A program made the position numbers and the translations under genes. 64,000 nucleotides of DNA, taken from positions 24,167,578 to 24,231,577 of the forward strand of contig OX438744.1 in the NCBI GenBank assembly GCA_949316235.1, written 5' to 3'. Below are positions 9,705-20,395 of this stretch, in pieces. A model generated the notes under the pieces. That model was not told the DNA's origin. It saw only the letters and a program-made list of their open reading frames with translations, and did no database searches. Position 1 is the first letter of the stretch, and the number at the start of each line of letters is the position of its first letter. Source of the stretch: Oegoconia quadripuncta. Its lineage: Eukaryota; Arthropoda; Insecta; Lepidoptera; Autostichidae.

Positions 9705-10850
9705 TAGCTGTGTCAATTATAAACCTGCTGGGAAAATTAAATGGGATTGGAATCAGGAATAATCAGTTTAAGCTTTTTGAGAGCTACCTGTCTGACCGTG
9801 TCCAATGTGTTGAAATCGGGAATTTTACTAGTACTGATCTTCAAGTAACACATGGTGTTCCACAGGGTAGTATCCTAGGCCCAACCCTCTTTCTTATTTA
9901 TATCAATGAACTATGTAATTGTAAGCTATTTCAAGGTAAACTACTATCATATGCAGATGACACAGTTCTTCTTTTTGCCTCCAACTCATGGAAGGAGGCG
10001 TATGATGCGGCCCAAACTGGATTTAGCGCTGTCTTACACTGGTTATTTAGCAATGTTTTAACCTTAAACACTGATAAAACAAAATATATCTCCTTCTCCA
10101 TTCGAGGCTCTCAATCATTTTGTAAGGAATATCATATTTTAGCCCATAAATGTTTTCAGCAAAACAGGAACACCTGTTCTTGCAAACCTGTTGAACAAGT
10201 AAATGATATAAAATATCTAGGTATTATAATAGATTCAAACCTTGGTTTTAAACAACATCTGGTATCTTTAAGTGGAAGAGTGCGCAGATTGATTGTGATT
10301 TTTAAAAATCTTCGTTATGTTGTTGAACCCACAATATTAAGACGAATATATTTTGCTCTTTGTCAGTCTTTGATTACTTACTGCATCGTGATTTGGGGAT
10401 AAGCCCCCAAAACGACTCTAAAAAGTCTCGAAATAGCCCAAAGAGCACTTCTTAAAATCAGCACGTTTCACCCTTTTCTATACCCAACCAACTTACTTTA
10501 TCAATCATGTAAGGTGCTGAGTGTTCGGCAGTTATTTCTTCTGAGCATCACTCTTAAACAGCATAGTGAATTAGCTTATGACCCTCAATTAAAACAAAAT
10601 CATAGGAATCATCTAGTCTGTAAACACTCTGCACAGTTTCGCACTTCATTCTCGCATAGATTTTTTAGATTCTTGGGACCGTTTATTTACAACAAAATAA
10701 ATAAGATTGTTCCAATTTATTCACTTAACACGGTGCTCTGCAAAAACAAAATCACTACTTGGCTCCTATCACTTTCTTATGACCAAACGGAGGATTTTCT
10801 TACTATTGTATCTTATCTTAACATTACTTATATTAAGTTAATTAAAACAT
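9705..10850 (+). pseudogene. reverse transcriptase of LINE-b, broken
   Basis: This is the C-terminal two thirds of a non-LTR reverse transcriptase, which would copy its own mRNA at a nicked target. Visible in order: FKLFESYLSDR, the HGVPQGSILGP block, the catalytic YADD (9950-9961) followed by TVLLF, LNTDKTKY, DIKYLGIIID and the YCIVIWG block. At 10400-10402 a TAA interrupts the frame, but the same frame continues with APKTTLKSLEIAQRALLK and the thumb/C-terminal region to about 10850. At the 5' edge, bases 9705-9735 read as the CVNYK block only in another frame, so there is also a frameshift near 9730. The endonuclease domain and ORF1 are absent. It is inactive, but only lightly damaged where present. 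CR1/Jockey group; exact clade not decided. Confidence 0.8.
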
Positions 10851-10884
10851 TCGCTGTGTCTTATGTACACTCCTATATTATATC

Positions 10885-10938
10885 TTATGTACACAAACAC
10901 GCCCAAACACACACACATGTATGCACACACGCATGCAC

Positions 10939-11008
<70 letters not shown>

Positions 11009-11130
11009 GCGCGCACGCACACACGCACATCACCATCCACACGCACATCATCATCCACACGAACATCCCCACGCACACAAACACACCGCACACACACGAA
11101 CACACCCCACACAAACCAACACACATACAT
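10885..11130 (+). repeat. (CA)n microsatellite and degenerate CA-rich flank
   Basis: A pure CA run of roughly 75 bp (about 10940-11017) is flanked by interrupted CA/CGCA and CATC-ACACG motifs. Open frames across it are only repeat translations (poly-His-Thr or poly-Cys-Val) and are not genes. Confidence 0.95.
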
Positions 11131-11138
11131 TCAGTGTA

Positions 11139-12435
11139 CTAAGTATCGGGAATTTGTCAATAAAACAAAAAATACAAATTATTCATCTAAATTTATTTTA
11201 TCGCCTTCAAAGTAGGCCCCATCGCTTGCAATACAACATCTCCACCGCTTCACCCAGTCTTCCATACATTTTTCATAGGCTATTTGCGGTATGGCCTTTA
11301 GCTCATTCAGCGAATTTTCTTTTATGGCTTCTATCGACTCAAAACGTTTTCCTCGAAGTGGTAATTTTAACTTGGGAAATAAAAAAAAGTCAGACGGAGC
11401 CATATCAGGTGAATACGGTGCTTGGTCGAGAACTTTTGTTGAATTTTTCGCTAAAAACTCTTTCGCTATAATGGCTGTGTGTGATGGTGCATTATCATGG
11501 TGCAGCATCCATGAGTTGTGTTGCCACAAATCTGGACGTTTTCGGCGGATACTCTCACGCAAACGCTTCATGACGCCTAAATAATATTCTTTATTCACTG
11601 TTTCTCCCTCTGGAAGGAATTCGGAGTGAACCACACCACGGTAGTCAAAAAAAACTGTCAGCATCACCTTGATTTTGGAGCGACTTTGCCGCGGTTTTTT
11701 GGGTTTCGGCTCGTTTTCGAGACGCCATTCTGAAGACTGTTGGCTTGTTTGCATGTCGTACTCATAAACCCATGTCTCGTCGCCAGTTATTATACGTTTC
11801 ATAAAGGTCGGATCCGTAGAAGCTCGGGAAACCATGTCTTCAGCGACATGCTTTCGCTGCGCTTTTTGAACAAAATTGAGCTCTTTTGGAACTAGTCGAG
11901 CGGCGACGCGTTTCATGCCTAAACTGTCAATGAGAATGTTGTGGACGGACTTAAAAGATATGTTCACCTCACTAGCCAACTCTCTCAGACTCATACGTCG
12001 ATTTTCGAGCACTAGCTTCTTGATTCTGTCGATGTTTTCTTTGGTCGTAGCGGTTGAAGGTCTACCAGAACGAGGCAAGTCTACTACTACTTCTCGGCCT
12101 TCTTTAAAAGCCTTATACCATTCATAAGCCCTTGTTTTCGATATACACGATTCGCCGTAGGTATTTCGCAACATTTTTAGTGATTCACCACATGAAATAT
12201 CATTTGAAACACAAAATTTAAGGCACACTCTTTGTTCAACAATATTTTCCATTGTAAAAATCGCCGAGGACTCAAAACTATGACCAACAAAAAGTGTAGT
12301 TTAAAACAAATTAAATGACAGATCCCGCTCAAATTTTGCGCGCTAAATCAGTACAGTGCTACCAACATGCAGTAAAAAAATTAGAACGACCTCCTTTTAC
12401 GCGGGTCTTTTTATTGACATATTCCCGATACTTTT
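11139..12435 (-). mobile_element. full-length mariner transposon (1297 bp)
   Basis: The terminal inverted repeats are about 28 bp: left CTAAGTATCGGGAATTTGTC; right, read inward, AAAAGTATCGGGAATATGTC; both continue AATAAAA. A TA dinucleotide flanks each side (11137-11138 and 12436-12437), the target duplication of this superfamily. Inside is a single uninterrupted transposase frame on the - strand with a 183-bp leader. Length and structure are those of an autonomous mariner. Confidence 0.9.
11179..12252 (-). CDS. mariner transposase, 357 aa, apparently intact
   Basis: Cut-and-paste DDE/D transposase that acts in the nucleus on its own terminal repeats and inserts at TA. Residues 1-110 are the paired-like DNA-binding region: the first helix-turn-helix includes RAYEWYKAFKEGREVV, then the linker DLPRSGRPST at 58-67, then a second helix-turn-helix around MSLRELASEVNISFKSVHNI. 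The catalytic triad is complete: D158 in TGDETWV, D253 in HHDNAPSH and D288 in YSPDMAPSDFF, with 34 residues between the second and third, the D,D34D signature of mariner. Length is close to the usual ~345 residues, with no stop or frameshift. The start is the first ATG downstream of the leader and gives a normal N-terminus (MENIVEQRVCLKFC). Subfamily not assigned. Activity cannot be judged from sequence, but no inactivating lesion is visible. Confidence 0.92.
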   Translation of the reverse strand: MENIVEQRVCLKFCVSNDISCGESLKMLRNTYGESCISKTRAYEWYKAFKEGREVVVDLPRSGRPSTATTKENIDRIKKLVLENRRMSLRELASEVNISFKSVHNILIDSLGMKRVAARLVPKELNFVQKAQRKHVAEDMVSRASTDPTFMKRIITGDETWVYEYDMQTSQQSSEWRLENEPKPKKPRQSRSKIKVMLTVFFDYRGVVHSEFLPEGETVNKEYYLGVMKRLRESIRRKRPDLWQHNSWMLHHDNAPSHTAIIAKEFLAKNSTKVLDQAPYSPDMAPSDFFLFPKLKLPLRGKRFESIEAIKENSLNELKAIPQIAYEKCMEDWVKRWRCCIASDGAYFEGDKINLDE

Positions 12436-13098
12436 TACACAGAGTAGTACAAACACAATTACATAACTCATAATACACTTCGCCTATACTTACCAATTTT
12501 GTTACACATAATATATTGTTAATTCTTTAGTTTAATGTTAGTTTTTAAGTTAATCGATATTTGTGACACGTTTTGGGATACTGCATCAGACACAATATGC
12601 TTTTTATTGTTTTATATGTCGAGAGTCAAGTTGTATCCCTACACGTGTCAATAATGTTATTATTATGTTTTTAGTTATGATGACTATAAGGCTAGTGATA
12701 CTGTCCTATGGGGAAGGGCACTGTATGCTGAAATACAGGTTTTTTCAACCTAGTTCGGCAACAGGGGCTATATTATTGGAATACAAAATTACTAGCTTAA
12801 TATAGATTATAAGATAAACTGTAAACTTTTTTGGAATAAAGTTATTATTATTATTATTATTTTACTTTTGTTGTATATAGTTGGACATCACAAGTTAGTA
12901 CGGGACGCAAGGAACGTCCGAAGTTATGCAAAGAAAAAGTCCGAAGCTATTTTCCTTAGAGAGTAGACCCCCTGAGTTCGAATTCCATCCAACATTGTAG
13001 GTATCTACTAGTGGGCATATTTCTAATAATTTATTAGGTCTCTGATAGTAGGTTTAATTGAAGATACATATTATTTTGCACGTGTAAGACAAGTACAA

Positions 13099-13338
13099 GA
13101 CGACCGATTGGTGTAGTGGATAGTGACCGTATCAGCGAAACCAACGGTTGCGGGTTCGAATCCCGCGAGGGGTAAATATGTTTGTGTGATGAATACGAAC
13201 ATTTATTCCCGAGTCTTGGATGTTTATATAAATATTTATGTAAGTTTATCCTTTATCTAGTATCCATAGCACAAGCTTTGCTTAGTTTGGGACTAGATGA
13301 TTGGTGTAAGTGTCCGAAATATTTACTTATTTATTTAA
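13099..13338 (+). mobile_element. SINE-1 variant (subfamily with GACCGATTGG head)
   Basis: Head GACGACCGATTGGTGTAGTG, B box GGGTTCGAATCCCGC, then GAATACGAACATTTATTCCC and CTTTGCTTAGTTTGGGACTA. The 3' half differs from typical SINE-1 (GTGTCCGAAATATTTA), as in the copy at 19.4 kb, so this is a second subfamily. Confidence 0.8.
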
Positions 13339-13699
13339 ATATGATTGTTTTTGGGGTTCTATGCCTTATTTTGGAAAATCGAAACCAATATACGATTACT
13401 TCGTTGTCCGTCTAATTATGTCAAGGTTCCTATCAAGTTGAAACTAAGACTAGGCTGTTCCGAAAATTGTTAGCCATAGAGTAAAGATAATCTCTTTTTT
13501 CCTGAAACTATTTTGAATTGGCGACTAATTTCAATATAAATCTCTTTGGTGGAAATCACTGACAACCTAAGTTAGTTTTTAAAATATTTTTAAAGATTAT
13601 CTGTCAGTCTTTCTTTTGTTTGCAACAATGGACGTTTGGCGGGAAGCTTTTTGTGCTATGATTTTCTATGATTATAAACAAGGGTTAACCGTTAACCGA
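13339..13699. other. no gene seen
   Basis: Near 13345-13440 is another piece of the GGTTCTATGCC..TTGTCCGTCT dispersed repeat. The remainder is unassigned. Confidence 0.35.
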
Positions 13700-14350
13700 T
13701 CAACCCACAGATGCCCCTGAAACCCAAGGGGAAAATTTACAAAACCATCATAAGACCTGTCACCAATGTATGGCAATGTTGGGCATCGAAAGAGACTGAT
13801 GAAATTAGAATGCATGTGGCAGAGATGAGAATGCTAAGATGGATGTGTGGTGTGACTAGAATGGATAAGATCAGGAATGAATATATCAGAGGAAGTCTAA
13901 AAGTGGCGGCAATAACAAAAAAGTTGAGGAGTAATAGGTTAGCATGGTTTGGGCACATTATGAGGAGGGATGAAAGGCACGTAATAAGACGAGTGCTAAA
14001 GTCGTCTTTTACTACTACTGACAAAGACAATGTGTAAGACATCAGAATTGATTTACAAAAAAAACAGTCAAGTGCGTGTCGGACCATGCGCAGTGTAGGG
14101 TTCGGTTCGCTTCGGTTGGTGGTATAGCGCACTTTAAATATACCCCTGGTTAGTTAAAGTATGAATGTGGAGGGATGCAGAGGTAGAGGAAGACCAAAGA
14201 AGGTGTGGGTCTGCGTGAGGAATGATATATGTATGTGATAAATATATATGTAGGGGTGAGTACGGAGATGACGCCTGATAGAGGAGAGTTGAAGAGGAAG
14301 ACATGTTGTGCCGACCCCACCTAGAGTGGGATAAGGGCAGGAAAATGATA
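13700..14350 (+). pseudogene. LINE-g 3' end (RTE-like reverse transcriptase C-terminus), interrupted
   Basis: The + strand reads GKIYKTIIRPVTN, CWASKETDE, HVAEMRMLRWMCGVTR, KIRNEYIRGSLKVA and LAWFGHIMRRD, the C-terminal block of an RTE-like LINE. Near 14000 the frame departs into foreign sequence and resumes at about 14160 with NVEGCRGRGRPKKVW. TAAAG sits on both sides of the foreign piece. The ORF closes near the CCGACCCCACC block. Dead by truncation and insertion. Confidence 0.75.
14001..14159. mobile_element. 159-bp insertion inside LINE-g
   Basis: The insertion is bounded by TAAAG on each side and includes GTCAAGTGCGTGTCGGACCA and GTGTAGGGTTCGGTTCGC, words typical of a widespread lepidopteran inverted-repeat family. 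A related block lies near 14495-14540. No coding capacity. Confidence 0.5.
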
Positions 14351-14864
14351 AATGATAAAGGAGGGTTAACCTTCAAGGAATCTCACGAAAATTTACGAGC
14401 AGCTTTTGAGGAGTCTGCAGGAGCAGTAAGTGTTGCTAACGCAGGAGCGTCAGCAACACTTACTTATATAAAAGGGCAGTTGGGTAAAAATAAGATACGG
14501 TCAAGTGCGAGCAGGACACGTACACCGTGGGTTCCGTACCTAACATCACTGTTGAGAAAATTTTTAAACCAACAAACATATGTGTTTATATAGCTACCTA
14601 GACGATAGTATAAGAATAGTAGAAATAGCGTATTATTTTGAAATATAACTATTACCTGAAAATTTAAATAACGCCCCACAACATTGATTGACCAAATGAT
14701 CATATCATCCAGGTAAACTTATACCAAAAGATAGCGTTAAAAGCTAAATATCTTCGAAACGCCTAAGTCGATTTTCCTACCAAACATAGCTAAAAACGTA
14801 TAAAAAAAAATATATAAATCGTCTCAGTCGTCGTGAAGCTACAAAGTAAAAAAAATCTTTATTT
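14351..14864. other. no gene seen
   Basis: It contains the ACGGTCAAGTGCGAGCAGGA repeat fragment. The 14390-14460 segment (GGAGTCTGCAGGAGCAGTAA then ..GCAGGAGCGTCAGCAACACT) is locally repetitive, but I cannot name it. Confidence 0.3.
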
Positions 14865-15210
14865 TGTACGTTCGCAGGGTACACTTAAATAGTCAAGTTT
14901 TTAAGCTACAGCTTGTTCAAAAGGACCCCTGAGAAGATCAAGCAAGAAACTCGATGGGTAGCTCTTTTTGAAAACAAGTTTTTATATTACCAAAAAGCCA
15001 CAATAATATTTCATTATTTATTATGAAATAGCCTATCATGCGAACGAGCTGGTTACATCCATGGTTTATTATCATCTCATATCATCATATATCAAATCAA
15101 TAGTCTGATATTTTATAAAACGCTTTCCTAATAAGTTCCTGTTTTATAGTTTAAATTTATTAAACGGAATATTTTGTACATCAATTAACTTATTGAAAAA
15201 ACATGTATAC
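14865..15210 (-). mobile_element. LINE-c 3' untranslated fragment
   Basis: AGGGTACACTTAAATAGTCA, TTGTTCAAAAGGACCCC, GAAATAGCCTATCATGCGAA and CTGATATTTTATAAAACGC are shared in the same order with the better copy at 36.4-36.9 kb, where they lie directly after the reverse transcriptase ORF. Confidence 0.7.
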
Positions 15211-16110
15211 CCCTCTGAATGAATTACTCATTTTGCTGAGTCTGCTTTTTAAACACACGATTACAACATCAAAGGTCCTGAGGATATTGTGGTATGATGG
15301 TACTTTAAAACAACGATGTAATCTCAAACTTCTCTAAAAACGGCGCAAACATCAACGTGATGAAACTTTCACTTCTAAACGCTTCGCATCCCTTTCGTTG
15401 TTTCCATTCCAATGCGTGATTTCCTCAACGTTATAGCACCGCGTTCACTTATGTAGAAGCAAGGTACGTTCTGAATGGGAAATTTATCGACACGGTTGGC
15501 ATGGTAATGGTTTAATCTTCAAATAGATGAGCTGAAAGGCTCCAGTCCTTTCTGTAAGTATTCATTGTGCTGAATTTATGAAGCACTTCATTCTCAAGTG
15601 ATCAGTTTAGACGGTAATATAATGCCTAACAAACAACTAATGTCGTGTACAAAATAGATAGTCATCTCGGATAATCGTAAGCCTTATAATTAGTTTAATG
15701 TTCCGAAAAATAACGGAACCACCTCATTTCTTTCCTAAAAGATGTCTAGAGCATAATGCGATATGGTCAGGGGAATTGATATCACCAGCCTGCCCGGTAG
15801 TTGACGTGGGATCGTGGGGATGTTTTGGTGACACTGAGCTAATAATCTTCTGTTATGCATGCAGATATTGAGTATATGCAGCAAGTGTCTTCTCCGTCTA
15901 TTGGGACACAGGTACGGATCTGTGAGGTTGCCCTTGTTCTGGTAACCTCTAGTAGCGAGCTAGACATCTTCCATTTCAAGTCGGTATTCAATCCATCTCT
16001 GGTGACGACCATTCCGTTCGGCCGGTGGTTGTGTGTGCAGGAGGTAATGGAGTGGAGTAGAATGGACGATGACGCCAATAATTAACTATAAATTTAATAT
16101 AATGTAGTAT
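15211..16110. other. low-repeat DNA, no gene recognised
   Basis: An open frame at 15855-16085 (+) translates to about 76 residues with no motif I know, and I do not call it. No splice-bounded exon stands out. Confidence 0.35.
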
Positions 16111-16111
16111 T

Positions 16112-16522
16112 AGGTCCTTACCTATGAAATTGACGTTTTGTTTGAAGAATTTCATTAGGACTGTTTTCTCTATACAAACATTTTAAATTTTTTTTTGGGA
16201 ACGGCAAATCCAAATTTAGCTAAACTTAGTGTGTATTATCGGATAATATTAAGTTAAGTATAGGCAGCGTTAATTTAACCGCTTTATAAAAGTTTCAACG
16301 AATCTCAGGAATGATTATGGGAAGCACATGAAAAGAGCTCTGTTCAAATTTTTTTATTATGTGATTTAGCTCAGAAATTAAAAAATATTTCATGTGAAAC
16401 CTTGTAATAATAATTCATTTTCCAAATAAAAAAACAAATTTGGATATAGCTTTGAAAATCGCAGGAATTGGTACATATGATTAACGAAGAATAAAAACTC
16501 CAATTTCATAGGTAAGGACCCA
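16112..16522. mobile_element. MITE-2 copy, inverted relative to 3414-3834
   Basis: Left end AGGTCCTTACCTATGAAATT, right end ATTTCATAGGTAAGGACC. The AGCTATATCCAAATTTG block appears in reverse complement. Confidence 0.75.
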
Positions 16523-16544
16523 ATACTTGTGGTTGCTGGTCTCG

Positions 16545-17040
16545 GTTGAAAAGTTGACTTTTCTCAATGACTGGCCGATCTCCTGAATGTGAATGTGGCA
16601 AGGGATATCAAAAGATACAACACATTCTCCGGGAATGCGAAAATTGAATTGTTGAACGCAAATTCAGGCTTAATGATCTGCATTTCGGAATCTGTCAGTT
16701 GTTCTATGGTGATATGATCTCAAATCGCAACTGCCGAACATTAAATACTGCGTCGCTGAATACAGAGGAATAGGGTATGCCGAGATGGATGTATAATATC
16801 TTGGCATTACTTATTACTAACTTACTAACAACATATGGATGATTTCAGAAATAAAGAGTTTATTATTATTATATTAATGTTAAAGCGCTTCTACCACTCG
16901 TATTACTGGCATTATCGTGCTGCTACCGCCATGCTCACTACATATAGGTACAATCCGCGGTGTATACGAAAGCAGGGGGCCGAGTTTCACTCGACCTCCA
17001 TCCCAACAGGGTTGGGCCTTAGTGCCATTTTCGTATAATT
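16545..17040 (+). mobile_element. LINE-h 3' end (Cys/His C-terminal region)
   Basis: Encodes LNDWPIS then ECECGKGYQKIQHILREC, the Cys-x-Cys..His..Cys cluster found at the C-terminus of I/R1-group reverse transcriptase ORFs, followed by LFYGD. The GAGTTTCACTCGACCTCC stretch near 16980 recurs at 18.5 kb after a second copy of the same cluster. Confidence 0.6.
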
Positions 17041-17181
17041 GGTGCAAGTATCCGAAATATTTATTTATTGATAACTTAGAATTTCCTTTTTGCTTCTATT
17101 TATGGAAACCTTACCTCACCATCAAATGCCCACTGCCGTCTGGCGCTCTCATTGATGAATTAAAAACTAGGGCGTAAATCT

Positions 17182-17525
17182 TCACCCACTCTCTCCCCCA
17201 TAGTAATAAGCTTTGTGGCTGTCTTGCAATACACAGTTTCCCTGTTTCCCGTAGGGGTAGCCAGAGACCATAGACTTCCACTTGCTACGATCCTGACACA
17301 CCTCTTTTGCTTCATTAACTCTCATAAGGTTGTTCATACATGCTCGTCGGTTTAGGGTACTCTTGCCTTGGCCTTTCTTTAAGACGTCCCTGATTGGATC
17401 ACGGTATGTTCGCCATGGTCTTCCCCTATCAACACTACCATCGACATTCGCATCGTATATCTCTTTCGTAAGTCTTCTTTCATTCATTCTGTCCACATGT
17501 CCAAACCATCTCAGCATACCTTTTT
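17182..17525 (-). mobile_element. LINE-f 3' end (RTE-like C-terminus)
   Basis: - strand reading: [51 protein letters not shown] and DRSKWKSMVSGYPYGKQ, the terminal block of a lepidopteran RTE-like LINE ORF. It starts abruptly, so it is 5'-truncated. A 3' untranslated stretch continues to the left. Confidence 0.75.
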
Positions 17526-18284
17526 TTTATATTCCTTTAAATTCTTTCCTTGAATTAATCTTGATCTGAAGTAGCAATAGTCACGTACGGAAATCTGCAT
17601 TCAGTAGCCACCGTGTTGAAATCCTAGCGTAAGGAGTTATTGTGGAAAGAGTGCGGAGGCAGGATCAATCACTAATAAAAAACATAAAACCTTTCTCATT
17701 CTGTCCTGTAATAGAAATGATTAACTTCTATTATTGTCAGGGACAGATCCCACATCCGCACTCTTCCATATTCGTACGTTGATGTATCCACGTTGTATAG
17801 TATTGCAAACTACGTGGTACATACTTAATTTTACCCAAAAACCTCACTTCAACCTCAACGGCGTTATTCCCTTTTACCTAAACCACGTTTTCCATCGTCC
17901 AACCCTTTACCCTTTGATCAAAAGGGTTTATATCAGTATTCCTCGGACGTGCTACCTATGTTGTGTGAAGTTATATCTAGATTTTTACCGGTAATATTTG
18001 CACGACAAATAGGGTGGAAAGATTATACGTTTAGCATCGCGCCATTACGTTTCGGGAACTTGGGTTATATCTCCTTAAAACAGCCATTCCGTTGCGAAGG
18101 TATGGTCGACAAAACGATGCCATTTTTCTTTTTATGGAAAGTTACCAGGTATATAGGTGGTTAGGTTCATTTTTGTTGTGAGGAGACGCTCAGCATCAAT
18201 ATCTGAATTTTGTAATGTGCCGTAATAGTAAACTGTATTATAATACGTTCATCATTCATCATTGATATTAGGGTCCGCATGGCA
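17526..18284. other. no gene seen
   Basis: Only short open frames without domain character. No repeat from elsewhere in the window is recognised in 17570-18280. Confidence 0.35.
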
Positions 18285-18620
18285 AAAGACCAAGATTTGA
18301 CCAAGACCATTGCACCGGTCTGTTCCTGACGGGACATGGAAACTTTGATCTTTTATCTCGATGACTCATCTGAATGTGAATATGGCGATGGGTATCAATA
18401 AGCACGTCATAATCTCTGGAAATGCGTACTCATTTTTAACGATCTGTCGGGTGTTCTACAGTGGTCTGATCTCAAATTGCAACTTCCGAATTTTAAAGCG
18501 CTTCTTTCTGCGTTTGGCGCAACCGTGGTGAATAAAAAGCAGGAGCTTCATTCGACCTCCTTTCTCATAGGGTTGGCCTTAGTGTGGCTGCCTTCCCAGT
18601 TGCCGTGGGGGAAGTAGGAA
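18285..18620 (+). mobile_element. LINE-h 3' end, second copy
   Basis: Reads SSECEYGDGYQ in the position of the Cys cluster, then the TCAAATTGCAACTTCCGAA block and CATTCGACCTCCTTTCTC, as in the 16.5 kb copy. It is decayed by stops and one lost cysteine. Confidence 0.55.
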
Positions 18621-18731
18621 ACCTCTTTTTCTACTTGACACACCCAATTTCTATCTTTAATTAGTGCGGGGTCCATCCAGTAGAGTCACGTAAGGGTATC
18701 GACTGCTTTTAATAGGCCTTTGCAGAATACC

Positions 18732-19060
18732 ACCGCCTCCGTAGCTCAATGTAAACAACATTGGATTTACGATTGGCAGGTCGCGGGTTCGATCCCCAGG
18801 GGGATATGTTTAAGTACTCGGTTTGGTTAGTGGTAGGGCATTTTAAATGTCCGCCTGGCTAGCTACCACCATCTTATCTAAATCTGCCGCCAAGCAGCAA
18901 TGTTAATAGCATTGTTGTGTTCCGGTTGTCAGAGATAAGATAGCCAGTCCCCCAAATGTGTTGGGGTTTCCGGGTCAGTACGCTTCCACCTTCGACCTCA
19001 TCTTCACTTAACATGAGGTGTGATTGAGGTCAAGTACCAACCCATCGTGTATAAAAAAAA
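18732..19060 (+). mobile_element. SINE-2 copy, full length
   Basis: CACCGCCTCCGTAGCTCAAT head, B box GGGTTCGATCCCCAG, GTCCGCCTGGCTAGCTACCA core, the GGTTGTCAGAGATAAGATAG block and an A-rich end. It is one of the best copies for defining the family, about 330 bp. Confidence 0.85.
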
Positions 19061-19436
19061 ACACCGTTGAACCTAGCTTATAGGAGAGAGGAGGAGAGAA
19101 GTGTGGGAGTGGAAAAACATCATAATAAGAGTACGTACAGCTGGTAAAATAAATATTTGGTGCAGGCGGGAAATTTTAATTTCTAATATGATTTTAAAAG
19201 GGTTTTTTTGTTTTCGAAATGTGGTGCTTGCGCGGTTTTTACGGTTGTTTATTTGAAATCGGTTAAGCCGTCTCGAAGATATTTAAATCAACACAGTTCT
19301 TCAACTGCTCTTATGCTCTTGTCGGTGGAGTAATGACCACGTCTCTTAGTTAAACACAGTTACTTAGTTTATTTTCAGGGGGTTTCCAAATTTTCAATTT
19401 ATAGTTATTGTCAACCCTCTTGAACGTGGTTTAAAA
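19061..19436. other. no gene seen
   Basis: AT-rich, with no repeat or exon recognised. Confidence 0.35.
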
Positions 19437-19623
19437 AAAAAAGCAAAGCTTGTACTGTGGATACTAGATAACGGATAAACATACATAAATATTTATATAA
19501 ACATCCATGACTCAGGAATAAATGTTCGTATTCATCATACAAACATATACCCCTCGCGGGAATCGAACCCGCAACCGTTGGTTTTGCTGACAGGGTCACC
19601 ATTCACTACACCAATCGGTCGTC
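19437..19623 (-). mobile_element. SINE-1 variant copy
   Basis: Same subfamily as 13.1 kb: - strand ACGACCGATTGGTGTAGTGA head, GGGTTCGATTCCCGC B box, body truncated after GTACAAGC. The outer 3' tail is missing. Confidence 0.8.
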
Positions 19624-20079
19624 AATCGGTTTTTCATTTCCTGCTTTTCATTCTTCGAATTCTTAGGTACCTCGTTAACCCTTAAACTTTATTTTATTTG
19701 TGGTGAGGGAAATAAGCCATTTTATTTATTACAGTCTACACGTTGAAGTCACTAATAACACAAACAATACTAACAACTACGTCAACCAATATTTGGAAAC
19801 ACTCAACTACGTAAATTTAGTTCGAATTAGGTGCCTATTAGGCTGTCTTTGCTGACGCTTTTTGAAGTTAAAATTAGTTGGGGAGAGACTTTGTGATCGA
19901 AGTAATTTATGACAGTCCTGTGACTTTTGTGAAAATTCAAATATTTTTTATTCAGATTCCGAGATTTTAATAAGAGCTTTTATTGGAAATTGGTTGGAAA
20001 TATTGGACTAGGGTTGAGCACCCACATAGTGTTTTAAACACATACTTAATGGACTTAAATTAAGCATGCCACATTTCAT
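19624..20079. other. no gene seen
   Basis: No repeat or exon is recognised. Confidence 0.3.
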
Positions 20080-20395
20080 AAAACTAGAGCATTTGAAGGT
20101 AGTTTTCGCTATCAGGCCACCATCTAAAGACACTCTCTCTCTAAAGCAATTGTTGACCAGCACTATAAGAAGTGGCTATTAGAACTTCAAAAGATGTAGG
20201 TCATCATCCGAACAGCCAAGGGATGGAACTCACTTCCGGCGTCAGTCTTTCCTGAATCCTACAACAACCTTGGGATCTTCAAGAGCAGAGTGAATAGGCA
20301 TTTACTGGGATCGTGTGCTTCATCTTCGACCACATCGTCACTTTCCATCAGGTGAGATTGTGGTCAAAAGCGAATTCAGTCAATGATAAAAAAAA
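20080..20395 (+). mobile_element. LINE-e 3' end
   Basis: The + strand encodes WNSLPASVFPESYNNLGIFK and RVNRHLLGSCASSSTTSSLS, then the GGTGAGATTGTGGTCAAA 3' sequence and an A run. It is the last ~60 codons of a CR1-like ORF, with an extra codon in the PESYNNLG segment. Confidence 0.7.

Larger units (their letters stand above)
9703..12865 (+). mobile_element. LINE-b, 5'-truncated non-LTR retrotransposon with a mariner in its 3' region
   Basis: The copy starts inside the reverse transcriptase domain, directly after the left arm of the surrounding inverted repeat. It resumes after the mariner and ends at GGAATAAAGTTATTATTATT, a short-repeat tail usual for CR1/Jockey-type LINEs. A CTTTTG word lies at both junctions and may be the target duplication. 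A long CA microsatellite sits in its 3' part. Confidence 0.65.
9640..12972. mobile_element. inverted-repeat element holding a LINE and a mariner
   Basis: The left end begins GGGGGTCTACTCTCTAACGA (9640). The right end, read on the other strand from 12972, begins GGGGGTCTACTCTCTAAGGA. Both continue GAAAAT-GCTTCGGA and then CTTTTTCTTT; the left arm carries an extra 16 bp that repeats ACTTCGGA. Outside the ends lie AGTTCAAATTCC (left) and AGTTCGAATTCC (right), direct repeats with one mismatch that look like a target duplication. Its own interior has no recognisable transposase, because almost all the space between the arms is later insertion. Confidence 0.6.

Noticed and set aside
10838..11142. 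Overlapping open frames on both strands reading His-Thr or Cys-Val repeats
   Set aside because: They are translations of the CA microsatellite in several frames, with no independent coding signal.
11291..12127. + strand open frames of 83-97 codons
   Set aside because: They lie antisense to the mariner transposase, whose frame explains the whole region.
15855..16085. 76-codon + strand frame
   Set aside because: There is an equally long antisense frame, no motif and no splice context; it is likely chance.
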